NCBI GenBank assembly: GCA_032433765.1
Contig: JAVIAB010000041.1
Coordinates: forward strand, 82,459,928 to 82,523,927
DNA: 64,000 nucleotides
Direction of reading: 5' to 3'
Origin: Megaustenia siamemsis
Lineage: Eukaryota; Mollusca; Gastropoda; Stylommatophora; Ariophantidae
Below are positions 8,620-23,700 of this stretch, piece by piece. The position numbers and the translations under genes were made by a program. The notes beneath the pieces are model-generated. The model did no database searches, had not been told where the DNA came from, and saw only the letters and a list, made by a program, of their open reading frames with translations. Numbering within the stretch: the stretch's first letter is position 1; each line of letters starts with the position of its first letter.

Positions 8620-11600
8620 GATGAGGGGTTGTAGTCACTGGTGGGATGATGATGGGTTGTAGTCATTGGGTGGATGATGAAGGTTTGTAGTCATTGGGTG
8701 GATGATGAGGGGTTGTAGTCATTGGTGGGATGATGAAGGGTTGTAGTCATTGGGTGGATGATGAAGGGTTGTAGTCACTGACTGGATGATGAAGGGTTGC
8801 AGTCATTGGGTGGATGAAGAAGGGTTGTAGTCATTGGTGGGATGATGAAGGGTTGTAGTCATTGGTGGGATGATGAAGGGTTGTAGTCATTGGTGGGATG
8901 ATGAAGGGTTGTAGTCATTGGGTGGATGATGAAGGGTTGTAGTCATTGGTGGGATGATGAAGGGTTGTTGTCATTGGGTGGATGATGAAGGGTTGTAGTC
9001 ACTGACTGGATGATGAAGGGTTGTAGTCATTGGTGGGATGATGAAGGGTTGTAGTCATTGGGTGGATGATGAAGGGTTGTAGTCATTGGTGGGATGATGA
9101 AGGGTTGTAGTCATTGGGTGGATGATGAAGGGTTGTAGTCACTGACTGGATGATGAAGGGTTGTAGTCATTGGTGGGATGATGAAGGGTTGTAGTCATTG
9201 GTGGGATGATGAAGGGTTGTAGTCATTGGTGGGATGATGAAGGGTTGTAGTCATTGGTGGGATGATGAAGGGTTGTAGTCATTGGTGGGATGATGAAGGG
9301 TTGTAGTCATTGGTGGGATGATGAAGGGTTGTAGTCATTGGTGGGATGATGAAGGGTTGTAGTCATTGGTGGGATGATGAAGGGTTGTAGTCATTGGGTG
9401 GATGATGAATGGTTGTAGTCATTGGTGGGATGATGAAGGTTTGTAGTCATTGGTGGGATGATGAATGGTTGTAGTCATTGGTGGGATGATGAAGGTTTGT
9501 AGTCATTGGGTGGATGATGAAGGTTTGTAGTCATTGGGTGGATGATGAGGGGTTGTAGTCATTGGTGGGATGATGAAGGTTTGTAGTCATTGGGTGGATG
9601 ATGAAGGTTTGTAGTCATTGGGTGGATGATGAGGGGTTGTAGTCATTGGTGGGATGATGAAGGTTTGTAGTCATTGGTGGGATGATGAAGGTTTGTAGTC
9701 ATTGGTGGGATGATGAAGGGTTGTAGTCATTGGTGGGATGATGAAGGGTTGTAGTCATTGGTGGGATGATGAAGGGTTGTAGTCATTAGTGGGATGATGA
9801 AGGGTTGTAGTCATTGGTGGGATGATGAAGAGTTGTAGTCATTGGTGGGATGATGAAGGTTTGTAGTCATTGGTGGGATGATGAAGGGTTGTAGTCATTG
9901 GGTGGATGATGAATGGTTGTAGTCATTGGTGGGATGATGAAGGTTTGTAGTCATTGGTGGGATGATGAGGGTTGTAGTCATTGGTGGGATGATGAAGGGT
10001 TGTAGTCATTGGTGGGATGATGAAGGGTTGTAGTCATTGGTGGGATGATGAAGGTTTGTAGTCATTGGGTGGATGATGAAGGGTTGTAGTCATTGGTGGG
10101 ATGATGAAAGGTTGTAGTCATTGGTGGGATGATGAAGGGTTGTAGTCATTGGTGGGATGATGAAGGGTTGTAGTCATTGGTGGGATGATGAAGGGTTGTA
10201 GTCATTGGTGGGATGATGAAGGGTTGTAGTCATTGGTGGGATGATGAAGGGTTGTAGTCATTGGTGGGATGATGAAGGGTTGTAGTCATTGGTGGGATGA
10301 TGAAGGGTTGTAGTCATTGGTGGATGATGAAGGGTTGTAGTCATTGGTGGATGAAGAAGGGTTGTAGTCATTGGTGGATGATGAAGGGTTGTAGTCATTG
10401 GGTGGATGAAGAAGGGTTGTAGTCATTGACTGAATGATGAAGGGTTGTAGTCATTGACTGAATGATGAATGGTTGTAGTCATTGACTGAATGATGAATGG
10501 TTGTAGTCATTGACTGAATGATGAATGGTTGTAGTCATTGACTGAATGATGAATGGTTGTAGTCATTGACTGAATGATGAAGGGTTGTAGTCATTGACTG
10601 AATGATGAAGGGTTGTAGTCATTGACTGAATGATGAATGGTTGTAGTCATTGACTGAATGATGAATGGTTGTAGTCATTGGTGGGATGATGAAGGGTTGT
10701 AGTCATTGACTGAATGATGAATGGTTGTAGTCATTGACTGAATGATGAATGGTTGTAGTCATTGACTGAATGATGAATGGTTGTAGTCATTGGTGGGATG
10801 ATGAAGGGTTGTAGTCATTGACTGAATGATGAATGGTTGTAGTCATTGACTGAATGATGAATGGTTGTAGTCATTGGTGGGATGATGAAGGGTTGTAGTC
10901 ATTGACTGAATGATGAATGGTTGTAGTCATTGACTGAATGATGAATGGTTGTAGTCATTGACTGAATGATGAATGGTTGTAGTCATTGACTGAATGATGA
11001 ATGGTTGTAGTCATTGACTGAATGATGAATGGTTGTAGTCATTGACTGAATGATGAAGGGTTGTAGTCATTGACTGAATGATGAATGGTTGTAGTCATTG
11101 ACTGAATGATGAAGGGTTGTAGTCATTGACTGAATGATGAATGGTTGTAGTCATTGACTGAATGATGAAGGGTTGTAGTCATTGACTGGATGATGAATGG
11201 TTGTAGTCATTGGTGGGATGATGAATGGTTGTAGTCATTGGTGGGATGATGAATGGTTGTAGTCATTGACTGAATGATGAATGGTTGTAGTCATTGGTGG
11301 GATGATGAATGGTTGTAGTCATTGGTGGGATGATGAAGGGTTGTAGTCATTGGGTGGATGATGAATGGTTGTAGTCATTGACTGAATGATGAATGGTTGT
11401 AGTCATTGACTGAATGATGAATGGTTGTAGTCATTGACTGAATGATGAATGGTTGTAGTCATTGACTGAATGATGAATGGTTGTAGTCATTGACTGAATG
11501 ATGAATGGTTGTAGTCATTGACTGAATGATGAATGGTTGTAGTCATTGACTGAATGATGAATGGTTGTAGTCATTGACTGAATGATGAATGGTTGTAGTC

Positions 11601-14600
11601 ATTGACTGAATGATGAATGGTTGTAGTCATTGACTGAATGATGAATGGTTGTAGTCATTGACTGAATGATGAAGGGTTGTAGTCATTGACTGAATGATGA
11701 AGGGTTGTAGTCATTGACTGGATGATGAATGGTTGTAGTCATTGACTGAATGATGAATGGTTGTAGTCATTGGTGGGATGATGAATGGTTGTAGTCATTG
11801 ACTGAATGATGAATGGTTGTAGTCATTGGTGGGATGATGAATGGTTGTAGTCATTGACTGAATGATGAATGGTTGTAGTCATTGACTGAATGATGAATGG
11901 TTGTAGTCATTGGTGGGATGATGAATGGTTGTAGTCATTGACTGGATGATGAATGGTTGTAGTCATTGGTGGGATGATGAATGGTTGTAGTCATTGACTG
12001 AATGATGAATGGTTGTAGTCATTGACTGAATGATGAAGGGTTGTAGTCATTGACTGGATGATGAATGGTTGTAGTCATTGACTGAATGATGAATGGTTGT
12101 AGTCATTGACTGAATGATGAATGGTTGTAGTCATTGGTGGGATGATGAATGGTTGTAGTCATTGACTGAATGATGAATGGTTGTAGTCATTGGTGGGATG
12201 ATGAATGGTTGTAGTCATTGACTGAATGATGAATGGTTGTAGTCATTGGTGGGATGATGAATGGTTGTAGTCATTGACTGAATGATGAAGGGTTGTAGTC
12301 ATTGACTGAATGATGAATGGTTGTAGTCATTGACTGAATGATGAATGGTTGTAGTCATTGACTGAATGATGAATGGTTGTAGTCATTGACTGAATGATGA
12401 AGGGTTGTAGTCATTGACTGAATGATGAAGGGTTGTAGTCATTGACTGAATGATGAATGGTTGTAGTCATTGGTGGGATGATGAATGGTTGTAGTCATTG
12501 ACTGAATGATGAAGGGTTGTAGTCATTGACTGAATGATGAATGGTTGTAGTCATTGACTGAATGATGAAGGGTTGTAGTCATTGACTGAATGATGAATGG
12601 TTGTAGTCATTGACTGAATGATGAATGGTTGTAGTCATTGACTGAATGATGAAGGGTTGTAGTCATTGACTGAATGATGAAGGGTTGTAGTCATTGACTG
12701 GATGATGAATGGTTGTAGTCATTGACTGGATGATGAATGGTTGTAGTCATTGACTGAATGATGAATGGTTGTAGTCATTGACTGAATGATGAATGGTTGT
12801 AGTCATTGACTGAATGATGAATGGTTGTAGTCATTGACTGGATGATGAAGGGTTGTAGTCATTGACTGAATGATGAATGGTTGTAGTCATTGACTGAATG
12901 ATGAAGGGTTGTAGTCATTGACTGAATGATGAATGGTTGTAGTCATTGACTGAATGATGAATGGTTGTAGTCATTGACTGAATGATGAAGGGTTGTAGTC
13001 ATTGACTGAATGATGAAGGGTTGTAGTCATTGACTGGATGATGAATGGTTGTAGTCATTGACTGAATGATGAATGGTTGTAGTCATTGGTGGGATGATGA
13101 ATGGTTGTAGTCATTGACTGAATGATGAATGGTTGTAGTCATTGACTGAATGATGAATGGTTGTAGTCATTGACTGAATGATGAATGGTTGTAGTCAATG
13201 ACTGAATGATGAAGGGTTGTAGTCATTGACTGAATGATGAAGGGTTGTAGTCATTGACTGGATGATGAATGGTTGTAGTCATTGACTGAATGATGAAGGG
13301 TTGTAGTCATTGACTGAATGATGAATGGTTGTAGTCATTGACTGAATGATGAAGGGTTGTAGTCATAGACTGAATGATGAATGGTTGTAGTCATTGACTG
13401 AATGATGAAGGGTTGTAGTCATTGACTGAATGATGAATGGTTGTAGTCATTGACTGAATGATGAATGGTTGTAGTCATTGACTGAATGATGAATGGTTGT
13501 AGTCATTGACTGAATGATGAAGGGTTGTAGTCATTGACTGAATGATGAAGGGTTGTAGTCATTGACTGGATGATGAATGGTTGTAGTCATTGACTGAATG
13601 ATGAAGGGTTGTAGTCATTGACTGAATGATGAATGGTTGTAGTCATTGACTGAATGATGAAGGGTTGTAGTCATAGACTGAATGATGAATGGTTGTAGTC
13701 ATTGACTGAATGATGAAGGGTTGTAGTCATTGACTGAATGATGAATGGTTGTAGTCATTGACTGAATGATGAATGGTTGTAGTCATTGACTGAATGATGA
13801 ATGGTTGTAGTCATTGACTGAATGATGAAGGGTTGTAGTCATTGACTGAATGATGAATGGTTGTAGTCATTGACTGAATGATGAATGGTTGTAGTCATTG
13901 ACTGAATGATGAATGGTTGTAGTCATTGACTGAATGATGAAGGGTTGTAGTCATTGACTGAATGATGAATGGTTGTAGTCATTGGTGGGATGATGAATGG
14001 TTGTAGTCATTGACTGGATGATGAAGGGTTGTAGTCATTGACTGAATGATGAATGGTTGTAGTCATTGACTGAATGATGAATGGTTGTAGTCATTGACTG
14101 AATGATGAAGGGTTGTAGTCATTGACTGAATGATGAATGGTTGTAGTCATTGACTGAATGATGAAGGGTTGTAGTCATTGACTGAATGATGAATGGTTGT
14201 AGTCATTGGTGGGATGATGAATGGTTGTAGTCATTGACTGAATGATGAATGGTTGTAGTCATTGACTGAATGATGAAGGGTTGTAGTCATTGACTGAATG
14301 ATGAAGGGTTGTAGTCATTGACTGAATGATGAATGGTTGTAGTCATTGACTGGATGATGAATGGTTGTAGTCATTGACTGGATGATGAATGGTTGTAGTC
14401 ATTGACTGGATGATGAATGGTTGTAGTCATTGGTGGGATGATGAATGGTTGTAGTCATTGGTGGGATGATGAATGGTTGTAGTCATTGACTGAATGATGA
14501 AGGGTTGTAGTCATTGGGTGGATGATGAATGGTTGTAGTCATTGGGTGGATGATGAATGGTTGTAGTCATTGACTGGATGATGAATGGTTGTAGTCATTG

Positions 14601-15880
14601 ACTGGATGATGAAGGGTTGTAGTCATTGACTGGATGATGAAGGGTTGTAGTCATTGGGTGGATGATGAATGGTTGTAGTCATTGGGTGGATGATGAATGG
14701 TTGTAGTCATTGACTGGATGATGAATGGTTGTAGTCATTGACTGGATGATGAATGGTTGTAGTCATTGACTGGATGATGAATGGTTGTAGTCATTGACTG
14801 GATGATGAATGGTTGTAGTCATTGACTGGATGATGAAGGGTTGTAGTCATTGGGTGGATGATGAATGGTTGTAGTCATTGGGTGGATGATGAATGGTTGT
14901 AGTCATTGACTGGATGATGAATGGTTGTAGTCATTGACTGAATGATGAATGGTTGTAGTCATTGGTGGGATGATGAATGGTTGTAGTCATTGGTGGGATG
15001 ATGAAGGGTTGTAGTCATTGGTGGGATGATGAAGGGTTGTAGTCATTGGTGGGATGATGAAGGGTTGTAGTCATTGGTGGGATGATGAAGGGTTGTAGTC
15101 ATTGACTGAATGATGAATGGTTGTAGTCATTGGTGGGATGATGAAGGGTTGTAGTCATTGACTGAATGATGAAGGGTTGTAGTCATTGACTGGATGATGA
15201 ATGGTTGTAGTCATTGGTGGGATGATGAAGGGTTGTAGTCATTGGTGGGATGATGAAGGGTTGTAGTCATTGACTGAATGATGAATGGTTGTAGTCATTG
15301 GTGGGATGATGAAGGGTTGTAGTCATTGACTGAATGATGAAGGGTTGTAGTCATTGACTGGATGATGAATGGTTGTAGTCATTGGTGGGATGATGAAGGG
15401 TTGTAGTCATTGGTGGGATGATGAAGGGTTGTAGTCATTGACTGAATGATGAATGGTTGTAGTCATTGGTGGGATGATGAAGGGTTGTAGTCATTGACTG
15501 AATGATGAAGGGTTGTAGTCATTGACTGGATGATGAATGGTTGTAGTCATTGGTGGGATGATGAAGGGTTGTAGTCATTGACTGAATGATGAATGGTTGT
15601 AGTCATTGGTGGGATGATGAATGGTTGTAGTCATTGACTGAATGATGAATGGTTGTAGTCATTGACTGAATGATGAATGGTTGTAGTCATTGACTGAATG
15701 ATGAATGGTTGTAGTCATTGACTGAATGATGAATGGTTGTAGTCATTGGTGGGATGATGAATGGTTGTAGTCATTGGTGGGATGATGAATGGTTGTAGTC
15801 ATTGACTGAATGATGAATGGTTGTAGTCATTGGTGGGATGATGAATGGTTGTAGTCATTGGTGGGATGATGAATGGTTGT

Positions 15881-17520
15881 AGACATTGACTGGATGATGA
15901 ATGGTTGTAGTCATTGGTGGGATGATGAATGGTTGTAGTCATTGGTGGGATGATGAATGGTTGTAGTCATTGGTGGGATGATGAATGGTTGTAGTCATTG
16001 ACTGAATGATGAATGGTTGTAGTCATTGGTGGGATGATGAATGGTTGTAGTCATTGGTGGGATGATGAATGGTTGTAGTCATTGACTGAATGATGAATGG
16101 TTGTAGTCATTGACTGAATGATGAAGGGTTGTAGTCATTGACTGAATGATGAATGGTTGTAGTCATTGACTGAATGATGAATGGTTGTAGTCATTGACTG
16201 AATGATGAATGGTTGTAGTCATTGACTGAATGATGAATGGTTGTAGTCATTGACTGGATGATGAAGGGTTGTAGTCATTGACTGAATGATGAATGGTTGT
16301 AGTCATTGACTGAATGATGAAGGGTTGTAGTCATTGACTGAATGATGAATGGTTGTAGTCATTGACTGAATGATGAAGGGTTGTAGTCATTGACTGAATG
16401 ATGAATGGTTGTAGTCATTGACTGAATGATGAATGGTTGTAGTCATTGACTGAATGATGAAGGGTTGTAGTCATTGACTGAATGATGAATGGTTGTAGTC
16501 ATTGACTGAATGATGAAGGGTTGTAGTCATTGACTGAATGATGAAGGGTTGTAGTCATTGACTGAATGATGAATGGTTGTAGTCATTGACTGAATGATGA
16601 ATGGTTGTAGTCATTGACTGGATGATGAATGGTTGTAGTCATTGGTGGGATGATGAATGGTTGTAGTCATTGACTGAATGATGAATGGTTGTAGTCATTG
16701 ACTGAATGATGAATGGTTGTAGTCATTGACTGGATGATGAATGGTTGTAGTCATTGACTGAATGATGAATGGTTGTAGTCATTGACTGAATGATGAATGG
16801 TTGTAGTCATTGACTGAATGATGAATGGTTGTAGTCATTGACTGAATGATGAATGGTTGTAGTCATTGACTGAATGATGAATGGTTGTAGTCATTGGTGG
16901 GATGATGAAGGGTTGTAGTCATTGACTGAATGATGAAGGGTTGTAGTCATTGGTGGGATGATGAATGGTTGTAGTCATTGGTGGGATGATGAAGGGTTGT
17001 AGACATTGACTGGATGATGAATGGTTGTAGTCATTGGTGGGATGATGAATGGTTGTAGACATTGGTGGGATGATGAATGGTTGTAGTCATTGGTGGGATG
17101 ATGAAGGGTTGTAGACATTGACTGGATGATGAATGGTTGTAGTCATTGGTGGGATGATGAATGGTTGTAGACATTGGTGGGATGATGAATGGTTGTAGTC
17201 ATTGGTGGGATGATGAAGGGTTGTAGACATTGACTGGATGATGAATGGTTGTAGTCATTGGTGGGATGATGAATGGTTGTAGTCATTGGTGGGATGATGA
17301 AGGGTTGTAGACATTGACTGGATGATGAATGGTTGTAGTCATTGGTGGGATGATGAATGGTTGTAGACATTGACTGGATGATGAATGGTTGTAGTCATTG
17401 GTGGGATGATGAATGGTTGTAGACATTGGTGGGATGATGAATGGTTGTAGTCATTCACTGGATGATGAATGGTTGTAGTCATTGACTGAATGATGAATGG
17501 TTGTAGTCATTGGTGGGATG
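15881..17520. repeat. Higher-order block of the 28-bp satellite, copy 1 (GTAGACATT marker cluster)
   Basis: The rare GTAGACATT variant (A for T) and a single CATTCACTGG variant mark this block. A minus-strand 75-codon open frame at 17,143-17,370 recurs identically at 21,007, 27,863 and 32,201. The GTAGACATT marker at 15,881 also recurs at 19,745, giving the same 3,864-bp offset (138 monomers exactly) as the 75-codon frame. Confidence 0.8.
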
Positions 17521-20500
17521 ATGAAGGGTTGTAGTCATTGACTGAATGATGAAGGGTTGTAGTCATTGGTGGGATGATGAATGGTTGTAGTCATTGGTGG
17601 GATGATGAAGGGTTGTAGTCATTGACTGAATGATGAAGGGTTGTAGTCATTGGTGGGATGATGAATGGTTGTAGTCATTGGTGGGATGATGAAGGGTTGT
17701 AGTCATTGACTGAATGATGAAGGGTTGTAGTCATTGGTGGGATGATGAAGGGTTGTAGTCATTGACTGAATGATGAAGGGTTGTAGTCATTGGTGGGATG
17801 ATGAATGGTTGTAGTCATTGGTGGGATGATGAAGGGTTGTAGTCATTGACTGAATGATGAAGGGTTGTAGTCATTGGTGGGATGATGAAGGGTTGTAGTC
17901 ATTGGTGGGATGATGAAGGGTTGTAGTCATTGACTGAATGATGAAGGGTTGTAGTCATTGGTGGGATGATGAATGGTTGTAGTCATTGGTGGGATGATGA
18001 ATGGTTGTAGTCATTGGTGGGATGATGAATGGTTGTAGTCATTGGTGGGATGATGAATGGTTGTAGTCATTGGTGGGATGATGAATGGTTGTAGTCATTG
18101 GTGGGATGATGAATGGTTGTAGTCATTGGTGGGATGATGAAGGGTTGTAGTCATTGACTGAATGATGAAGGGTTGTAGTCATTGGTGGGATGATGAAGGG
18201 TTGTAGTCATTGGTGGGATGATGAAGGGTTGTAGTCATTGACTGAATGGTGAAGGGTTGTAGTCATTGGTGGGATGATGAAGGGTTGTAGTCATTGGTGG
18301 GATGATGAAGGGTTGTAGTCATTGACTGAATGATGAAGGGTTGTAGTCATTGGTGGGATGATGAAGGGTTGTAGTCATTGACTGAATGATGAAGGGTTGT
18401 AGTCATTGACTGAATGATGAATGGTTGTAGTCATTGACTGAATGATGAATGGTTGTAGTCATTGACTGGATGATGAATGGTTGTAGTCATTGACTGAATG
18501 ATGAATGGTTGTAGTCATTGACTGAATGATGAATGGTTGTAGTCATTGACTGAATGATGAATGGTTGTAGTCATTGACTGAATGATGAAGGGTTGTAGTC
18601 ATTGACTGAATGATGAATGGTTGTAGTCATTGACTGGATGATGAATGGTTGTAGTCATTGACTGAATGATGAATGGTTGTAGTCATTGACTGAATGATGA
18701 ATGGTTGTAGTCATTGGTGGGATGATGAATGGTTGTAGTCATTGACTGAATGATGAATGGTTGTAGTCATTGGTGGGATGATGAATGGTTGTAGTCATTG
18801 GTGGGATGATGAATGGTTGTAGTCATTGGTGGGATGATGAATGGTTGTAGTCATTGGTGGGATGATGAATGGTTGTAGTCATTGACTGAATGATGAATGG
18901 TTGTAGTCATTGGTGGGATGATGAATGGTTGTAGTCATTGACTGAATGATGAAGGGTTGTAGTCATTGGTGGGATGATGAATGGTTGTAGTCATTGACTG
19001 AATGATGAATGGTTGTAGTCATTGACTGAATGATGAAGGGTTGTAGTCATTGGTGGGATGATGAATGGTTGTAGTCATTGACTGAATGATGAATGGTTGT
19101 AGTCATTGGTGGGATGATGAATGGTTGTAGTCATTGGTGGGATGATGAATGGTTGTAGTCATTGGTGGGATGATGAATGGTTGTAGTCATTGACTGAATG
19201 ATGAAGGGTTGTAGTCATTGGTGGGATGATGAATGGTTGTAGTCATTGACTGAATGATGAATGGTTGTAGTCATTGGTGGGATGATGAATGGTTGTAGTC
19301 ATTGACTGAATGATGAATGGTTGTAGTCATTGGTGGGATGATGAATGGTTGTAGTCATTGACTGAATGATGAATGGTTGTAGTCATTGACTGAATGATGA
19401 ATGGTTGTAGTCATTGACTGAATGATGAATGGTTGTAGTCATTGGTGGGATGATGAATGGTTGTAGTCATTGGTGGGATGATGAATGGTTGTAGTCATTG
19501 ACTGAATGATGAAGGGTTGTAGTCATTGACTGGATGATGAATGGTTGTAGTCATTGGTGGGATGATGAATGGTTGTAGTCATTGACTGAATGATGAAGGG
19601 TTGTAGTCATTGGTGGGATGATGAAGGGTTGTAGTCATTGGTGGGATGATGAAGGGTTGTAGTCATTGACTGGATGATGAAGGGTTGTAGTCATTGGTGG
19701 GATGATGAATGGTTGTAGTCATTGGTGGGATGATGAATGGTTGTAGACATTGACTGGATGATGAATGGTTGTAGTCATTGGTGGGATGATGAATGGTTGT
19801 AGTCATTGGTGGGATGATGAATGGTTGTAGTCATTGGTGGGATGATGAATGGTTGTAGTCATTGACTGAATGATGAATGGTTGTAGTCATTGGTGGGATG
19901 ATGAATGGTTGTAGTCATTGGTGGGATGATGAATGGTTGTAGTCATTGACTGAATGATGAATGGTTGTAGTCATTGACTGAATGATGAAGGGTTGTAGTC
20001 ATTGACTGAATGATGAATGGTTGTAGTCATTGACTGAATGATGAATGGTTGTAGTCATTGACTGAATGATGAATGGTTGTAGTCATTGACTGAATGATGA
20101 ATGGTTGTAGTCATTGACTGGATGATGAAGGGTTGTAGTCATTGACTGAATGATGAATGGTTGTAGTCATTGACTGAATGATGAAGGGTTGTAGTCATTG
20201 ACTGAATGATGAATGGTTGTAGTCATTGACTGAATGATGAAGGGTTGTAGTCATTGACTGAATGATGAATGGTTGTAGTCATTGACTGAATGATGAATGG
20301 TTGTAGTCATTGACTGAATGATGAAGGGTTGTAGTCATTGACTGAATGATGAATGGTTGTAGTCATTGACTGAATGATGAAGGGTTGTAGTCATTGACTG
20401 AATGATGAAGGGTTGTAGTCATTGACTGAATGATGAATGGTTGTAGTCATTGACTGAATGATGAATGGTTGTAGTCATTGACTGGATGATGAATGGTTGT

Positions 20501-20769
20501 AGTCATTGGTGGGATGATGAATGGTTGTAGTCATTGACTGAATGATGAATGGTTGTAGTCATTGACTGAATGATGAATGGTTGTAGTCATTGACTGGATG
20601 ATGAATGGTTGTAGTCATTGACTGAATGATGAATGGTTGTAGTCATTGACTGAATGATGAATGGTTGTAGTCATTGACTGAATGATGAATGGTTGTAGTC
20701 ATTGACTGAATGATGAATGGTTGTAGTCATTGACTGAATGATGAATGGTTGTAGTCATTGGTGGGATGA

Positions 20770-23700
20770 TGAAGGGTTGTAGTCATTGACTGAATGATGA
20801 AGGGTTGTAGTCATTGGTGGGATGATGAATGGTTGTAGTCATTGGTGGGATGATGAAGGGTTGTAGACATTGACTGGATGATGAATGGTTGTAGTCATTG
20901 GTGGGATGATGAATGGTTGTAGACATTGGTGGGATGATGAATGGTTGTAGTCATTGGTGGGATGATGAAGGGTTGTAGACATTGACTGGATGATGAATGG
21001 TTGTAGTCATTGGTGGGATGATGAATGGTTGTAGACATTGGTGGGATGATGAATGGTTGTAGTCATTGGTGGGATGATGAAGGGTTGTAGACATTGACTG
21101 GATGATGAATGGTTGTAGTCATTGGTGGGATGATGAATGGTTGTAGTCATTGGTGGGATGATGAAGGGTTGTAGACATTGACTGGATGATGAATGGTTGT
21201 AGTCATTGGTGGGATGATGAATGGTTGTAGACATTGACTGGATGATGAATGGTTGTAGTCATTGGTGGGATGATGAATGGTTGTAGACATTGGTGGGATG
21301 ATGAATGGTTGTAGTCATTCACTGGATGATGAATGGTTGTAGTCATTGACTGAATGATGAATGGTTGTAGTCATTGGTGGGATGATGAAGGGTTGTAGTC
21401 ATTGACTGAATGATGAAGGGTTGTAGTCATTGGTGGGATGATGAATGGTTGTAGTCATTGGTGGGATGATGAAGGGTTGTAGTCATTGACTGAATGATGA
21501 AGGGTTGTAGTCATTGGTGGGATGATGAATGGTTGTAGTCATTGGTGGGATGATGAAGGGTTGTAGTCATTGACTGAATGATGAAGGGTTGTAGTCATTG
21601 GTGGGATGATGAAGGGTTGTAGTCATTGACTGAATGATGAAGGGTTGTAGTCATTGGTGGGATGATGAATGGTTGTAGTCATTGGTGGGATGATGAAGGG
21701 TTGTAGTCATTGACTGAATGATGAAGGGTTGTAGTCATTGGTGGGATGATGAATGGTTGTAGTCATTGACTGAATGATGAAGGGTTGTAGTCATTGGTGG
21801 GATGATGAATGGTTGTAGTCATTGACTGAATGATGAATGGTTGTAGTCATTGGTGGGATGATGAATGGTTGTAGTCATTGGTGGGATGATGAATGGTTGT
21901 AGTCATTGACTGAATGATGAATGGTTGTAGTCATTGACTGAATGATGAATGGTTGTAGTCATTGACTGAATGATGAATGGTTGTAGTCATTGGTGGGATG
22001 ATGAATGGTTGTAGTCATTGGTGGGATGATGAATGGTTGTAGTCATTGACTGAATGATGAAGGGTTGTAGTCATTGACTGGATGATGAATGGTTGTAGTC
22101 ATTGACTGAATGATGAATGGTTGTAGTCATTGACTGAATGATGAATGGTTGTAGTCATTGACTGAATGATGAATGGTTGTAGTCATTGACTGAATGATGA
22201 ATGGTTGTAGTCATTGACTGAATGATGAATGGTTGTAGTCATTGGTGGGATGATGAAGGGTTGTAGTCATTGACTGGATGATGAATGGTTGTAGTCATTG
22301 ACTGAATGATGAATGGTTGTAGTCATTGACTGAATGATGAATGGTTGTAGTCATTGACTGGATGATGAATGGTTGTAGTCATTGACTGGATGATGAATGG
22401 TTGTAGTCATTGACTGAATGATGAATGGTTGTAGTCATTGGTGGGATGATGAATGGTTGTAGTCATTGACTGAATGATGAATGGTTGTAGTCATTGGTGG
22501 GATGATGAATGGTTGTAGTCATTGACTGGATGATGAAGGGTTGTAGTCATTGACTGAATGATGAAGGGTTGTAGTCATTGGTGGGATGATGAAGGGTTGT
22601 AGTCATTGACTGGATGATGAATGGTTGTAGTCATTGGTGGGATGATGAATGGTTGTAGTCATTGGTGGGATGATGAATGGTTGTAGTCATTGGTGGGATG
22701 ATGAATGGTTGTAGTCATTGGTGGGATGATGAATGGTTGTAGTCATTGGTGGGATGATGAAGGGTTGTAGTCATTGGTGGGATGATGAATGGTTGTAGTC
22801 ATTGACTGAATGATGAATGGTTGTAGTCATTGACTGAATGATGAATGGTTGTAGTCATTGACTGAATGATGAATGGTTGTAGTCATTGGTGGGATGATGA
22901 AGGGTTGTAGTCATTGACTGGATGATGAATGGTTGTAGTCATTGGTGGGATGATGAAGGGTTGTAGTCATTGACTGAATGATGAATGGTTGTAGTCATTG
23001 ACTGAATGATGAATGGTTGTAGTCATTGACTGAATGATGAATGGTTGTAGTCATTGACTGAATGATGAATGGTTGTAGTCATTGACTGAATGATGAATGG
23101 TTGTAGTCATTGACTGAATGATGAATGGTTGTAGTCATTGACTGAATGATGAAGGGTTGTAGTCATTGACTGAATGATGAATGGTTGTAGTCATTGGTGG
23201 GATGATGAATGGTTGTAGTCATTGACTGAATGATGAAGGGTTGTAGTCATTGACTGAATGATGAATGGTTGTAGTCATTGGTGGGATGATGAAGGGTTGT
23301 AGTCATTGACTGGATGATGAAGGGTTGTAGTCATTGACTGAATGATGAATGGTTGTAGTCATTGGTGGGATGATGAATGGTTGTAGTCATTGACTGGATG
23401 ATGAATGGTTGTAGTCATTGACTGAATGATGAATGGTTGTAGTCATTGACTGAATGATGAATGGTTGTAGTCATTGACTGAATGATGAATGGTTGTAGTC
23501 ATTGGTGGGATGATGAATGGTTGTAGTCATTGACTGAATGATGAATGGTTGTAGTCATTGGTGGGATGATGAATGGTTGTAGTCATTGACTGAATGATGA
23601 ATGGTTGTAGTCATTGACTGAATGATGAATGGTTGTAGTCATTGGTGGGATGATGAAGGGTTGTAGTCATTGACTGAATGATGAATGGTTGTAGTCATTG

